This document shows, piece by piece, positions 34,509 to 42,941 of a stretch of DNA of 64,000 nt. The position numbers and the translations under genes are program-made. The DNA comes from Pelomonas sp. SE-A7 (GTDB taxonomy: Bacteria > Pseudomonadota > Gammaproteobacteria > Burkholderiales > Burkholderiaceae_C): contig NZ_JAUASW010000001.1 in assembly GCF_030345705.1 (NCBI RefSeq), positions 186,001 through 250,000 of the forward strand, written 5' to 3'. Every line of letters starts with the position of its first letter. Within the stretch, counting starts at the first letter, position 1. The notes beneath the pieces were generated by a model. That model was given only the letters and a program-made list of their open reading frames with translations, was not told where the DNA came from and did no database searches.

Positions 34509-37382
34509 ATGACGAAAGCACGACAGACGCGTGAGCTTTTCCGTCTCAGCCCGGTGGTGGCTGGCTGCACGGTGCTCATGATGGCTGGCGCCCATGCGCA
34601 GACTGCGCCCGCGCAGCAGCCGCAGGCCCAACCGCAGACGCTGGAGACCGTGACGGTGACCGGCATCCGCAAGGGCATCGAGGATGCGATCTCGGCCAAG
34701 AAGGGCTCGGACTCCATCATCGAAGCGATCTCGGCCGAAGACATCGGCAAGCTGCCCGATGCCAGCGTCGCTGAATCGGTCTCCCGTCTGCCGGGCGTCG
34801 CCTCGCAGCGCAACAAGTCCACCGGCAAGGCCTCCAGCGTCAGCGTGCGCGGCATGTCGCCCGACTTCAACGGCGCCTTGCTGAACGGCCGCGAGCAGGC
34901 TTCCAGCGGCGACAGCCGCGGCGTCGAGTTCGACCTCTATCCGTCGGAGCTGCTGGCTTCGGTGCTGATCTACAAGAGCCCGGACGGCGCCCTGGTCGGC
35001 CAGGGCCTGGCTTCGACGATCGACCTGCAGACGGTGCGTCCGCTGAACTTCAGCAGCCGCCAGGCCGCGGTCAACTACCGCAAGCAGCGCACCGGCGTGG
35101 CCTCGGGTGCCGGTGAAGGCACGGGCACGCGCAAGTCGGTCAGCTACATCGACCAGTTCGCCGACAAGACCATCGGCGTGGCCGTGGGCCTGGTCAAGTT
35201 CGACGAGAAGGGCGCCGACCAGCAGAAGTTCAATTCCTGGGGCGGCTGGACGCTGCCGTTCGCTCCTAGCGGTGGCGCTGGTTCGCCGCTGCTGGCCTGT
35301 GACGGCCCGACCCCGCCGGCCGGTTGCACCACCGGTGTCAACAAGGTCAACGTGATGGGCGGCTTCACCGCCGATACCGAGAACAGCACGGCCACCCGTG
35401 AAGGCCGCATGGCCACGCTGCAGTGGAAGCCCAACAAGGACTTCGAGTCGACCTTCGACTACTTCTATTCCAAGGGCCGCTTCGGTCTGAAGAAGACCGG
35501 TCTGGAAGGCGCCATCGGCGACGATGACAACAGCGCCTACGACCCGCGCGGCCAGATCACCAACTACACCATCGCCAACGGCGTGGTCGCATCGGGCACG
35601 CTGAGCAACTACAAGGGCGTGGTGCGCAACCACTTCGAAGGCGGTGACGACAGCCTGAAGTCCTGGGGCTGGAACAACAAGCTCAAGCTCAAGGACTGGA
35701 CGCTGCTGGCCGACATCTCGCAGTCCAAGGTCGTTCGCGACTCCTCGCGCTACGAAACCACGGCCGGCCAGCCGGGCAATGGCAACAAGAGCGCTGCCGG
35801 CCTGGGTTCGATCAGCTGGACCGGCTTCAATGGCCAGAACTTCACCGACGTGAAGTACACGACCAGCCTGAGCTATGCCGACCGCGCCATCGCCAAGCTG
35901 ACCGACGTGGACGGCTGGTCGGGTGGCGAAGGCTCGCCGCAGGCCGGCTATGTCGCCCTGCCGCATGTGCAGGACAAGATCGACAGCTTCCGCCTGTCGG
36001 GCAAGACCGATCTGGGCTGGGGCCCCATCGTCAGCGGTGAGTTCGGCATCAACGTGACGAACCGCGAGAAGATCCGCCAGACCCAGGAAGGCCGTCTGTT
36101 CATCAAGGGCACGGACCCCTATGGCGCCACCGCCGTGCCGGGCTCTGATGTGGCCATTGCCGGCACCACGGGCCTGCAGGTCGTGTCCTGGGATCCGCGT
36201 GGTTCGCTGGGTTCGATCTACGACCTGGCCAAGAAGGTCGACTCCGACATCCTGAACAAGGACTGGAGCGTCAAGGAAAAGGTCACCACCGGCTACTTCA
36301 AGGGCGACCTCGATGGCGACCTGGGTGGTCTGCCCTACCGCGGCAATGTCGGCCTCCAGATGGTCCACACCGACCAGTCGTCGACCGGCTTCAACGTGGA
36401 CCGTGCGAACTGCACCGGCAACACCGCCGCGACCTGCCCGGGTGCCACCGTGGCCCAGGGCAAGACCTACACCGACATCCTGCCCAGCCTGAACATGAAC
36501 TTCGACCTGGGTGGTGACCAGGTGATGCGCTTCGCTGCGGCCAAGGTGCTGTCGCGGGCCAACATGAACGACATGCGGGCCAGCCTGGGCTACACGGTCA
36601 ACAACACCGGTGTGCAGATCCTGACCGGCGACGGCGGCAACCCGAAGCTGAATCCGTTCCGCGCCAAGGCCATCGACCTGTCGTACGAGAAGTACTTCGG
36701 CAACAAGGGCTACTTCAGCGCCGCCGGCTTCTACAAGAAGCTGGACAGCTACATCCTGCGCGTGCCGACGGTGTTCGACTTCAAGCCCTACACCAGCGCC
36801 GCCACGCCGCTGCCGACCACCGGCCCGAACAAGGGCTCGACCGTGGGCCTGCTGAACCAGCCCATCAATGGCGAAGGCGGCAACATCCACGGCATGGAGT
36901 TCGCGATCAACGTGCCGCTGAACTTCGTGTCCTCGTGGCTGGACGGCTTCGGCATCATGCTGAACCACTCCGACACCTCGAGCTCGGTCGAGCTGCCCAC
37001 CTCGGGCTTCTCGGTGGAGAACGTGGGCACGGTGAAGATCCCGATGCCGGGCCTGTCCAAGAAGGTCACGAACCTGCGCTTCTACTACGAGAAGGCAGGC
37101 TTCCAGATCGCCGTGGCCCAGCGCCATCGCTCGGACTTCCTGGGTGAGGTCAGCGACTTCCAGGACAACCGCCAGCTCACCTTCATCAAGGGCGAGTCCA
37201 TCGTGGACCTGCAGCTGTCCTACGAGTTCCAGTCCGGTTGGCTGAAGGGCCTGTCCCTGCTGGCCCAGGGCAACAACATGACGAACTCGGAGTTCCAGCG
37301 CTACAACACGGACCGCAACGTGGTGACCGACAAGATCAAGTACGGCAAGACCTACCTGTTCGGCATCAACTACAAGCTGTAA
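34509..37382 (+). CDS. TonB-dependent receptor (probable alpha-glucan/maltodextrin uptake)
   Basis: 957 residues from the ATG at 34509 (AGGAGA 8-13 bases upstream). Signal peptide (LSPVVAGCTVLMMAGAHAQ), then a TonB-box-like ETVTVTGIRKGIEDAISAKK, plug domain (EDIGKLPDASVAESVSRLPGV, VSVRGM) and a 22-strand-type barrel ending in an aromatic-poor terminal strand (TYLFGINYKL). It belongs to the large carbohydrate-associated receptors of Caulobacter/Xanthomonas type by its VAESVSRLPGV plug. The neighbourhood (halogenase, amylase, glucokinase, shared operator with mal genes) suggests maltodextrin as substrate; this is inference. The leader from 34245 to 34508 is 264 bases without another gene. Confidence 0.9.
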   Translation: MTKARQTRELFRLSPVVAGCTVLMMAGAHAQTAPAQQPQAQPQTLETVTVTGIRKGIEDAISAKKGSDSIIEAISAEDIGKLPDASVAESVSRLPGVASQRNKSTGKASSVSVRGMSPDFNGALLNGREQASSGDSRGVEFDLYPSELLASVLIYKSPDGALVGQGLASTIDLQTVRPLNFSSRQAAVNYRKQRTGVASGAGEGTGTRKSVSYIDQFADKTIGVAVGLVKFDEKGADQQKFNSWGGWTLPFAPSGGAGSPLLACDGPTPPAGCTTGVNKVNVMGGFTADTENSTATREGRMATLQWKPNKDFESTFDYFYSKGRFGLKKTGLEGAIGDDDNSAYDPRGQITNYTIANGVVASGTLSNYKGVVRNHFEGGDDSLKSWGWNNKLKLKDWTLLADISQSKVVRDSSRYETTAGQPGNGNKSAAGLGSISWTGFNGQNFTDVKYTTSLSYADRAIAKLTDVDGWSGGEGSPQAGYVALPHVQDKIDSFRLSGKTDLGWGPIVSGEFGINVTNREKIRQTQEGRLFIKGTDPYGATAVPGSDVAIAGTTGLQVVSWDPRGSLGSIYDLAKKVDSDILNKDWSVKEKVTTGYFKGDLDGDLGGLPYRGNVGLQMVHTDQSSTGFNVDRANCTGNTAATCPGATVAQGKTYTDILPSLNMNFDLGGDQVMRFAAAKVLSRANMNDMRASLGYTVNNTGVQILTGDGGNPKLNPFRAKAIDLSYEKYFGNKGYFSAAGFYKKLDSYILRVPTVFDFKPYTSAATPLPTTGPNKGSTVGLLNQPINGEGGNIHGMEFAINVPLNFVSSWLDGFGIMLNHSDTSSSVELPTSGFSVENVGTVKIPMPGLSKKVTNLRFYYEKAGFQIAVAQRHRSDFLGEVSDFQDNRQLTFIKGESIVDLQLSYEFQSGWLKGLSLLAQGNNMTNSEFQRYNTDRNVVTDKIKYGKTYLFGINYKL

Positions 37383-37407
37383 GCCTCCTCCGGCTCCTCG
37401 ACTTGAC

Positions 37408-37446
37408 CCCTGCCGGCCCTGGCCCGCAGGGGTTCTTTTTTCTTTA
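37408..37446 (+). terminator. Rho-independent terminator/attenuator after the TonB receptor
   Basis: CCCCTGC (37408-37414) and GCAGGGG (37427-37433) form a 7-bp GC stem with a 12-nt loop, followed at once by TTCTTTTTTCTTT. It is a well-formed intrinsic terminator 26 bases after the receptor stop and just before the halogenase start at 37457, so it may reduce rather than abolish expression of the downstream genes. Confidence 0.8.
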
Positions 37447-37456
37447 TTCTTCGAGC

Positions 37457-38974
37457 ATGAAGCAGACCCCCATCAAGACCGTCGTCATCGTCGGTGGCGG
37501 CACCGCCGGCTGGATGAGCGCCGTGGCCCTGGCCACCGTGCTGCGCAATCGCTACGAGATCCGACTCGTCGAGTCCGACGAGATCGGCATCGTCGGCGTC
37601 GGCGAGGCCACGATCCCGATGATCCAGCGCTTCAACAAGACCATCGGCCTGGACGAGAACGAGTTCGTGCGCGAAACCCAGGGCACCTTCAAGCTGGGCA
37701 TCGAGTTCGTCAACTGGGGCCGGCTGGGCGACCGCTACATGCACGGCTTCGGCCGCGTGGGCCAGGACCTCTGGACCGTGCCCTTCGAGCAGTACTGGCG
37801 CAAGCAGCACATGGCCGGCAAGGCGCGGCCGCTGGAGGAGTACTCCATCACCCGCATGGCCTCCAAGGCCAACAAGTTCCTGCCGGCCCAGGCCGACCTG
37901 CCGAACTCGCCGCTGGGCGAGATCGCCTACGCCTACCACTTCGACGCCAGCCTCTATGCGCGCTACCTGCGCAAGCTGGCCGAGCAGCGCGGCGTCAAGC
38001 GCACCGAGGGCATGATCTCTCATGCCACGCGGCGTGAGGGTGACGGCCATGTCGACGCGGTGGTGCTCAAGAGCGGCGAGCGGATCGAAGGCGATCTGTT
38101 CATCGACTGCTCCGGCTTCCGTGGCCTGCTGATCGAGCAGCTGCTCGAGACCGGCTACGAGGACTGGACGCACTGGCTGCCCTGCGACCGCGCGCTGGCC
38201 GTGCCCTGCGAGTCGGCGCCGGTGCTGACCCCCTACACCCGCTCGACGGCGCACAAGGCCGGCTGGCAATGGCGCATCCCGCTGCAGCACCGCATCGGCA
38301 ACGGCCATGTCTATTGCAGCAATGCGATAAGCGACGACGAGGCCGCGGCCACGCTGCTGGCCAACCTGGACGGCAAGCCGCTGGCCGACCCGCGCATGAT
38401 CAAGTTCAAGACCGGCATGCGCAACAAGAGCTGGGTCAAGAACGTGGTGGCCATCGGCCTCTCGAGCGGCTTCCTGGAGCCGCTGGAATCGACCAGCATC
38501 CACCTGATCCAGGCCTCGATCCAGCAGCTGATCGACTTCTTCCCCGACCAGGGCTTCAGCGCCACCGATGTCGAGGAATTCAACCGCCAGAGCCGCTTCC
38601 ACTTCGAGCGCATCCGCGACTTCATCATCCTGCACTACCACCTGAACCAGCGCACCGACTCGGAGTTCTGGAAGGCCTGCGCTTCGATGGAGATTCCCGA
38701 GACGCTGAAGGAGAAGATGGACCTCTACCGCAGCCACGGCCGCATCTTCCGCTTCAACAACGAGCTGTTCACCGAGGTGGGCTGGCTGCAGGTGATGGAG
38801 GGCCAGAACCTCGAGACCCGCGGCTACCACCCGCTGGTGGACGTGCAGACCGAGGCCGGCATCGAGGAATTCCTGGAAGCGGTGCGCGAGGTGATTGGCA
38901 AGTGCGTGGACGTGATGCCCGAGCACTCGGCCTACATCGCGCAGCATTGCAAGGCCGCGCCGCTGAAGATGTAG
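37457..38974 (+). CDS. Flavin-dependent tryptophan-halogenase-family protein
   Basis: 505 residues. FAD motif VVIVGGGTAGWMSAVAL at 9-25, the halogenase signature WQWRIP at 270-275 (the WxWxIP motif that blocks monooxygenation), catalytic lysine K79 in GTFKLGIEFVNW at the same number as in PrnA/RebH, and E344 in FLEPLESTSIH near the catalytic Glu. These support true halogenase chemistry: FADH2, O2 and halide give hypohalous acid guided to a substrate by Lys. The substrate is unknown. Genes of this branch are repeatedly found beside carbohydrate TonB receptors, and relatives from Brevundimonas and Xanthomonas halogenate free indoles in vitro. A separate flavin reductase would be needed and is not encoded nearby. 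Confidence 0.92.
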   Translation: MKQTPIKTVVIVGGGTAGWMSAVALATVLRNRYEIRLVESDEIGIVGVGEATIPMIQRFNKTIGLDENEFVRETQGTFKLGIEFVNWGRLGDRYMHGFGRVGQDLWTVPFEQYWRKQHMAGKARPLEEYSITRMASKANKFLPAQADLPNSPLGEIAYAYHFDASLYARYLRKLAEQRGVKRTEGMISHATRREGDGHVDAVVLKSGERIEGDLFIDCSGFRGLLIEQLLETGYEDWTHWLPCDRALAVPCESAPVLTPYTRSTAHKAGWQWRIPLQHRIGNGHVYCSNAISDDEAAATLLANLDGKPLADPRMIKFKTGMRNKSWVKNVVAIGLSSGFLEPLESTSIHLIQASIQQLIDFFPDQGFSATDVEEFNRQSRFHFERIRDFIILHYHLNQRTDSEFWKACASMEIPETLKEKMDLYRSHGRIFRFNNELFTEVGWLQVMEGQNLETRGYHPLVDVQTEAGIEEFLEAVREVIGKCVDVMPEHSAYIAQHCKAAPLKM

Positions 38975-39013
38975 GCGCCAGGCCGCCTGCCGGCCGCGAA
39001 AGGATTGATTCCC

Positions 39014-40348
39014 ATGAGATCCCTGTTCCGGCTGCTACAGGCCGTGGCCGCCACGGCCTGCCTGGGCGCCTTGCCTCTCCAAGCCATGAGCCAGAACGCT
39101 GCAACCGACATGCCCCATGTGGCCTGGTCCCGCCAGGCCACGATCTACCAGGTCAACCTGCGCCAGCACACGCAGCAAGGCACGATCAAGGCCTTTGCCA
39201 AGGACCTGTCGCGCATCCGCAAGCTGGGGGCCGACATCCTCTGGTTCATGCCGCTGCAACCGATAGGCAAGAAGGAGCGCAAGGGCGGCCTCGGCAGCTA
39301 CTACTCGATCAGCGACTACACGGCCGTCAACCCCGAGTTCGGTACGCTGGACGACATGAAGGCCATGGTCAAGCAGGCCCATGGCCTGGGCTTCAAGATC
39401 ATCCTGGACTGGGTGCCCAACCACACGGCCTGGGACCATGCCTGGACCACGCAGCACAAGGATTGGTACAAGCTGAACGACAAGGGCGAGATCTTTCCGG
39501 TCACCTTCCACGAGGGCCCCGAGCCCGAGTACTGGACCGACGTGGTTGCCCTGGACTACCGCAGCGAAGACCTGCGCAAGGCCATGATCTCGGCCATGGC
39601 CTTCTGGCTCAGGGAAGTGGACCTGGACGGCTTCCGCTGCGACGTCGCCAGCCTGGTGCCCACCGACTTCTGGGAGCGGGCGCGCCGCGAGCTCGATGCG
39701 ATCAAGCCGGTCTTCATGCTGGCCGAGTCGGACAAGCCCGAGCTGCACCGCAGTGCCTTCGACATGACTTACAGCTGGGACCTGGCCGACGTGTTCAAGG
39801 CCATAGGCAAGGGCAAGGCCGGCGCGGCCGAGCTGCGGGCCTGGCTCAAGGCCGAGAACGGGGGCAAGGCGGCCAAGGTCTATCCGCGCCATGCCTACCG
39901 CATGCGCTTCACCAGCAACCATGACTTCAACTCCTGGCACGGCACGGACCGCGAGCTCTACGGCGAGGCCTATCAGGCGCTGGCGGCGCTGACGTTCACG
40001 CTGCCGGGCATGCCCCTGGTCTACGGCGGCCAGGAGTCGCGGCTGGACAAGCGGCTGGAGTTCTTCGAGAAGGACGCCGTCCAGTGGAAGAGCTACGAGC
40101 TGCAGGGCTTCTACGCCGAGCTGATGGCGATCAAGCATGCCAATCCGGCGCTGGCCAACGGCCAGTACGGCGCACCGGCCGAGATCCTCGACGCCGGCAA
40201 TGAGCAGGTCTTCGCCTTCCGCCGCCAGCTGGGCCGCAACGTCGTCACCATTGCGGTCAATCTTTCGGCCGCTGATCAGTCCTACCGGCTTGAAGGCGCG
40301 TCCCGAAAGCTGGCGCCCTGGGGCTGGTCCATCGCGACCCGGCATTGA
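39014..40348 (+). CDS. Secreted alpha-amylase family glycosidase (GH13)
   Basis: 444 residues. Signal peptide (LFRLLQAVAATACLGALPLQA), then a compact GH13 barrel: DWVPNH (region I, 132-137), DGFRCDVAS with nucleophile D210, general acid E238 (LAESDKPE), and TSNHD with D304. The calcium-binding B domain is short. It probably cuts short maltodextrins in the periplasm. AAAGGA precedes the ATG at 39014 by about 10 bases. It follows the halogenase gene by 39 bases on the same strand. Confidence 0.92.
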   Translation: MRSLFRLLQAVAATACLGALPLQAMSQNAATDMPHVAWSRQATIYQVNLRQHTQQGTIKAFAKDLSRIRKLGADILWFMPLQPIGKKERKGGLGSYYSISDYTAVNPEFGTLDDMKAMVKQAHGLGFKIILDWVPNHTAWDHAWTTQHKDWYKLNDKGEIFPVTFHEGPEPEYWTDVVALDYRSEDLRKAMISAMAFWLREVDLDGFRCDVASLVPTDFWERARRELDAIKPVFMLAESDKPELHRSAFDMTYSWDLADVFKAIGKGKAGAAELRAWLKAENGGKAAKVYPRHAYRMRFTSNHDFNSWHGTDRELYGEAYQALAALTFTLPGMPLVYGGQESRLDKRLEFFEKDAVQWKSYELQGFYAELMAIKHANPALANGQYGAPAEILDAGNEQVFAFRRQLGRNVVTIAVNLSAADQSYRLEGASRKLAPWGWSIATRH

Positions 40349-41121
40349 TGGGCCTGCGCCGACTGCTGGTGACCGGCCTGGGCGGCACGCTGGCGCCGCA
40401 TCTGGCCCGCGCGGCCGAGGCCGCCGGCTGGCAGGTGCTTGGCTGGGACCGCCGTCGCATCCCGGTCGACGACGAACAGGCCGTGGCCGCCCATCTGCAG
40501 GCCAGCCGGCCCGATGCCATCGCCCATCTGGCCCTCGGCTCGCCTTCATGGTCGCGCGGTCTGGCCGAGCATGCGGCGCAGCAAGGCCTGCCCCTGCTCT
40601 ATACCAGCACGGTCATGGTCTTCGACCACGAGCCGGACGGGCCGCACCGCCCGCAGGACGAGCGCACCTCGAAGGACGACTACGGCCGCTCCAAGATCGC
40701 CGGCGAGGACGCGATTCGCGGCGCTCATCCCGGTGCCTGCATCGCCCGCATAGGCTGGCAGATCGACGAGCATTCCAGCGGCAACAACATGCTCGCCACG
40801 CTGGAGCAGTGGCAGCGCGAGCAGGGCCGCATCGCGGCCAGCCGCGCCTGGATTCCGGCCTGTTCCTTCATGACTGACACCGCTCAAGCCTTGCTGGCGC
40901 TGATCGAGGAGCCGGCCGCGGCCGGCCGTGTGGTCCATCTGGACAGCAATGCCGAGTCCGCCCTGAGCTTCGACCAGGTGGTCCAGGGCCTGGCGCGCCG
41001 TTTCGAGCGCAAGGCCTGGCGCATCGAGGTCAACGAGGACTACCGGCATGACCAGCGACTGGCCGATGCCGGGCCGGCTCGCCTGCCATCACTCACCGAT
41101 CGCCTCGCTCAGAAGCCGTAG
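40348..41121 (+). CDS. NAD-dependent epimerase/dehydratase (RmlD-like) protein
   Basis: 257 residues. RRLLVTGLGGTLAPHLARAAEAAGW is a Rossmann glycine-rich start, with HLALGSPSW, YTSTVMVFDHEPDGPH and YGRSKIAGED containing the Tyr-x-x-x-Lys pair. It resembles dTDP-4-dehydrorhamnose reductase-type sugar reductases. The ATG shares one base with the amylase stop (TGATG), so it is the last gene of the receptor-halogenase-amylase run. The substrate is unknown, perhaps a modified sugar. Its last 13 bases overlap the convergent gene. Confidence 0.82.
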   Translation: MGLRRLLVTGLGGTLAPHLARAAEAAGWQVLGWDRRRIPVDDEQAVAAHLQASRPDAIAHLALGSPSWSRGLAEHAAQQGLPLLYTSTVMVFDHEPDGPHRPQDERTSKDDYGRSKIAGEDAIRGAHPGACIARIGWQIDEHSSGNNMLATLEQWQREQGRIAASRAWIPACSFMTDTAQALLALIEEPAAAGRVVHLDSNAESALSFDQVVQGLARRFERKAWRIEVNEDYRHDQRLADAGPARLPSLTDRLAQKP

Positions 41122-41894
41122 CGCCTGCGTATGGCCGGCAGCGTGCCGTCGGCTTCCAGTGCCGCGAGTGCGCCGTTGATCTGGGCCAGCAGTGCGGCGC
41201 TGACGGTCTTGCGGCTCAGCATCAGGCTGACCGGCGCCCGTTGCTCCGGCAGGGTCAGTCGCGCCAGCGGCGTGCCTTCGCTGCGGCCCAGGTGGAGCAG
41301 GGCGGGAATGTCGCCGACGATCAGGCTGGCCCGGCTGCGCTGCAGCATGCCCAGGCCGCGCTGGGCGCTGTCGTAGGGCTCGAGCAGGCCGGCGGGCCGC
41401 AGCTGGTCGATCAGCAGGTCGAGCTCGCCGCCCAGTCGGTGCTTGGGTGCCAGCAGCTTGATGCGGCGCTCGACCAGGCGGGCATAGCTGTGCAGCGCGG
41501 CGAACTCGCCCAGCCTTGATTCCAGGCACAGCAGGCCTATCCATTCCTGGCGGTAGGTGCTGCTGAACCTGAACTCGCTGGTCCGGTCCTCGGTGACCGT
41601 GGCCGCCAGCAGCATGTCCAGCTCGCCGGCGGCCAGCAGCTGAGGCCGGCGCCGGCGCGGGGTTTCGGCCACCAGTTCCAGCCGGTAGCCGATGCGGTGC
41701 AGCACGGCCTCGATCAGTTCTACATCCAGTCCGGCCGGCCGGCCGTTCACCATGTGGACGTAGGGTGGCCAGTGGGCCTGCACCATGCGCAGCCGCAGGG
41801 CGCCGGTCGCGCGGGCCGAGCGAGTACCGAGCAGGCCCACGAGCAGCGCCAGCAGGCGGCGGCGCGAGGGCGGAACTGCGGGATCGTGGAGCAT
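41109..41894 (-). CDS. Periplasmic solute-binding family 3 protein, orphan
   Basis: 261 residues. Signal with twin arginine-like SRRRLLALLVGLLG, then the family 3 pattern LRMVQAHWPPYVHMVNGRPAGLDVELIEAVLHRIGYRLEL and LLAAGELDMLLAATVTEDR. No permease or ATPase lies nearby. It starts 45 bases after the cydB stop on the same strand and might share its transcript. Ligand unknown; similar orphans bind polar amino acids. Confidence 0.8.
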   Translation of the reverse strand: MLHDPAVPPSRRRLLALLVGLLGTRSARATGALRLRMVQAHWPPYVHMVNGRPAGLDVELIEAVLHRIGYRLELVAETPRRRRPQLLAAGELDMLLAATVTEDRTSEFRFSSTYRQEWIGLLCLESRLGEFAALHSYARLVERRIKLLAPKHRLGGELDLLIDQLRPAGLLEPYDSAQRGLGMLQRSRASLIVGDIPALLHLGRSEGTPLARLTLPEQRAPVSLMLSRKTVSAALLAQINGALAALEADGTLPAIRRRYGF

Positions 41895-41939
41895 GGCGGC
41901 AGCGGCGGGACCTGCCCATTGTGGGCCCGCCGGGCCGCA

Positions 41940-42941
41940 TCAGGCGTAGCTCAGTTCGTCCGCCTTCCCCCAGAACACGCGGTAGGCGAACACCGTGTAG
42001 GCCGCTATGGCCGGCACCGTGATCGCGCAGCCCCAGAGGATGAACTGCAGCGACTTGGGCGCGGCCGCGGCCTGCCAGACCGTCATGCGGTCGATCAGCA
42101 CGAAGGGGTAGAGGCTGTAGGCCAGGCCCAGGAAGCCCATCAGCATCACCAGCACCATCAGCGCGAACGGCAGCCAGCACAGCTTGCCGAGCACGCGGTG
42201 CGAGTTCAGCAGCGCGCGCAGGCCCAGCAGGGCCAGGCCGGTGGTCAGCGGAATCGGCAGCAGGGCGATCAGCTCCGGCAGACGGAACCAGCGCTCGGCC
42301 ACCGTGGGGCTGACCAGGGGCGTGGCCAGCGAGATGCCGAGCAGGCCCACCACCACCGCGGGCCAGGCCTGCTTGGCGCGGCGCACGGCCAACTGCTGCA
42401 GCTCGCCTTCGGTTTTCATGATCAGCCAGCCGGCGCCGAGCAGGGCATAGGCCGCCGCATTGGCCAGGGCGATCAGGGCTGCGAACAGCACGAAGCTCCA
42501 GCCCTCGGCGAAGCCGGTGATGTAGCGCGCCAGCATCCAGCCCTGGGCCAGCGAGGCCAGGGCCGAGCCGAGCATGAAGGCCCGGTTCCACAGCGGCTTC
42601 AACTGCGCCTGGGCCTTGACCCGGAAGTCGAAGGCCACGCCGCGCAGCATCAGGCCTATCAGCATCAGGGCCACCGGCAGGTAGAGCGCCTGCAGGATCA
42701 GGCCATGGGCCTTGGGAAACGCCACCAGCAGGATGCCCACGCCCAGCACCAGCCAGGTCTCGTTGGCATCCCAGAACGGGCCTATGGAGGCGACCATGCG
42801 GTCCTTGTGCTCGTCGCTGGCGCCGGACATCAGCAGGCCCACGCCCAGGTCGTAGCCGTCCAGCACCACGTAGACCAGCAGGGCCAGGCCCATCAGGGCT
42901 AGGAATACCAGGGGCATCCAGTCGTTGGCGTGTGGGTTCAT
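41940..42941 (-). CDS. cydB: Cytochrome bd-type (CIO-like) ubiquinol oxidase subunit II
   Basis: 333 residues, hydrophobic with about eight membrane segments. The N-terminus shows the CydB pattern: VLDGYDLGVGLL, then FWDANETWLVLGVGILLVAFP. Near residue 105, GLMLRGVAFDFR is conserved. It pairs with CydA to reduce O2 with quinol in the inner membrane without pumping protons. The ATG at 42941 overlaps the cydA stop by 4 bases. No small cydX-like frame was seen between cydB and the next gene. Confidence 0.95.
   Translation of the reverse strand: MNPHANDWMPLVFLALMGLALLVYVVLDGYDLGVGLLMSGASDEHKDRMVASIGPFWDANETWLVLGVGILLVAFPKAHGLILQALYLPVALMLIGLMLRGVAFDFRVKAQAQLKPLWNRAFMLGSALASLAQGWMLARYITGFAEGWSFVLFAALIALANAAAYALLGAGWLIMKTEGELQQLAVRRAKQAWPAVVVGLLGISLATPLVSPTVAERWFRLPELIALLPIPLTTGLALLGLRALLNSHRVLGKLCWLPFALMVLVMLMGFLGLAYSLYPFVLIDRMTVWQAAAAPKSLQFILWGCAITVPAIAAYTVFAYRVFWGKADELSYA

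Noticed and set aside
34422..37127. Open frame of about 900 codons on the minus strand opposite the TonB receptor
   Set aside because: It is rich in H, R, Q, G and V in the pattern produced by the complementary strand of GC-rich genes, has no recognisable domain, and the plus-strand receptor is complete.
37370..38947. Minus-strand open frame opposite the halogenase gene
   Set aside because: Shadow of the halogenase reading; no motif or signal, and it overlaps the terminator.
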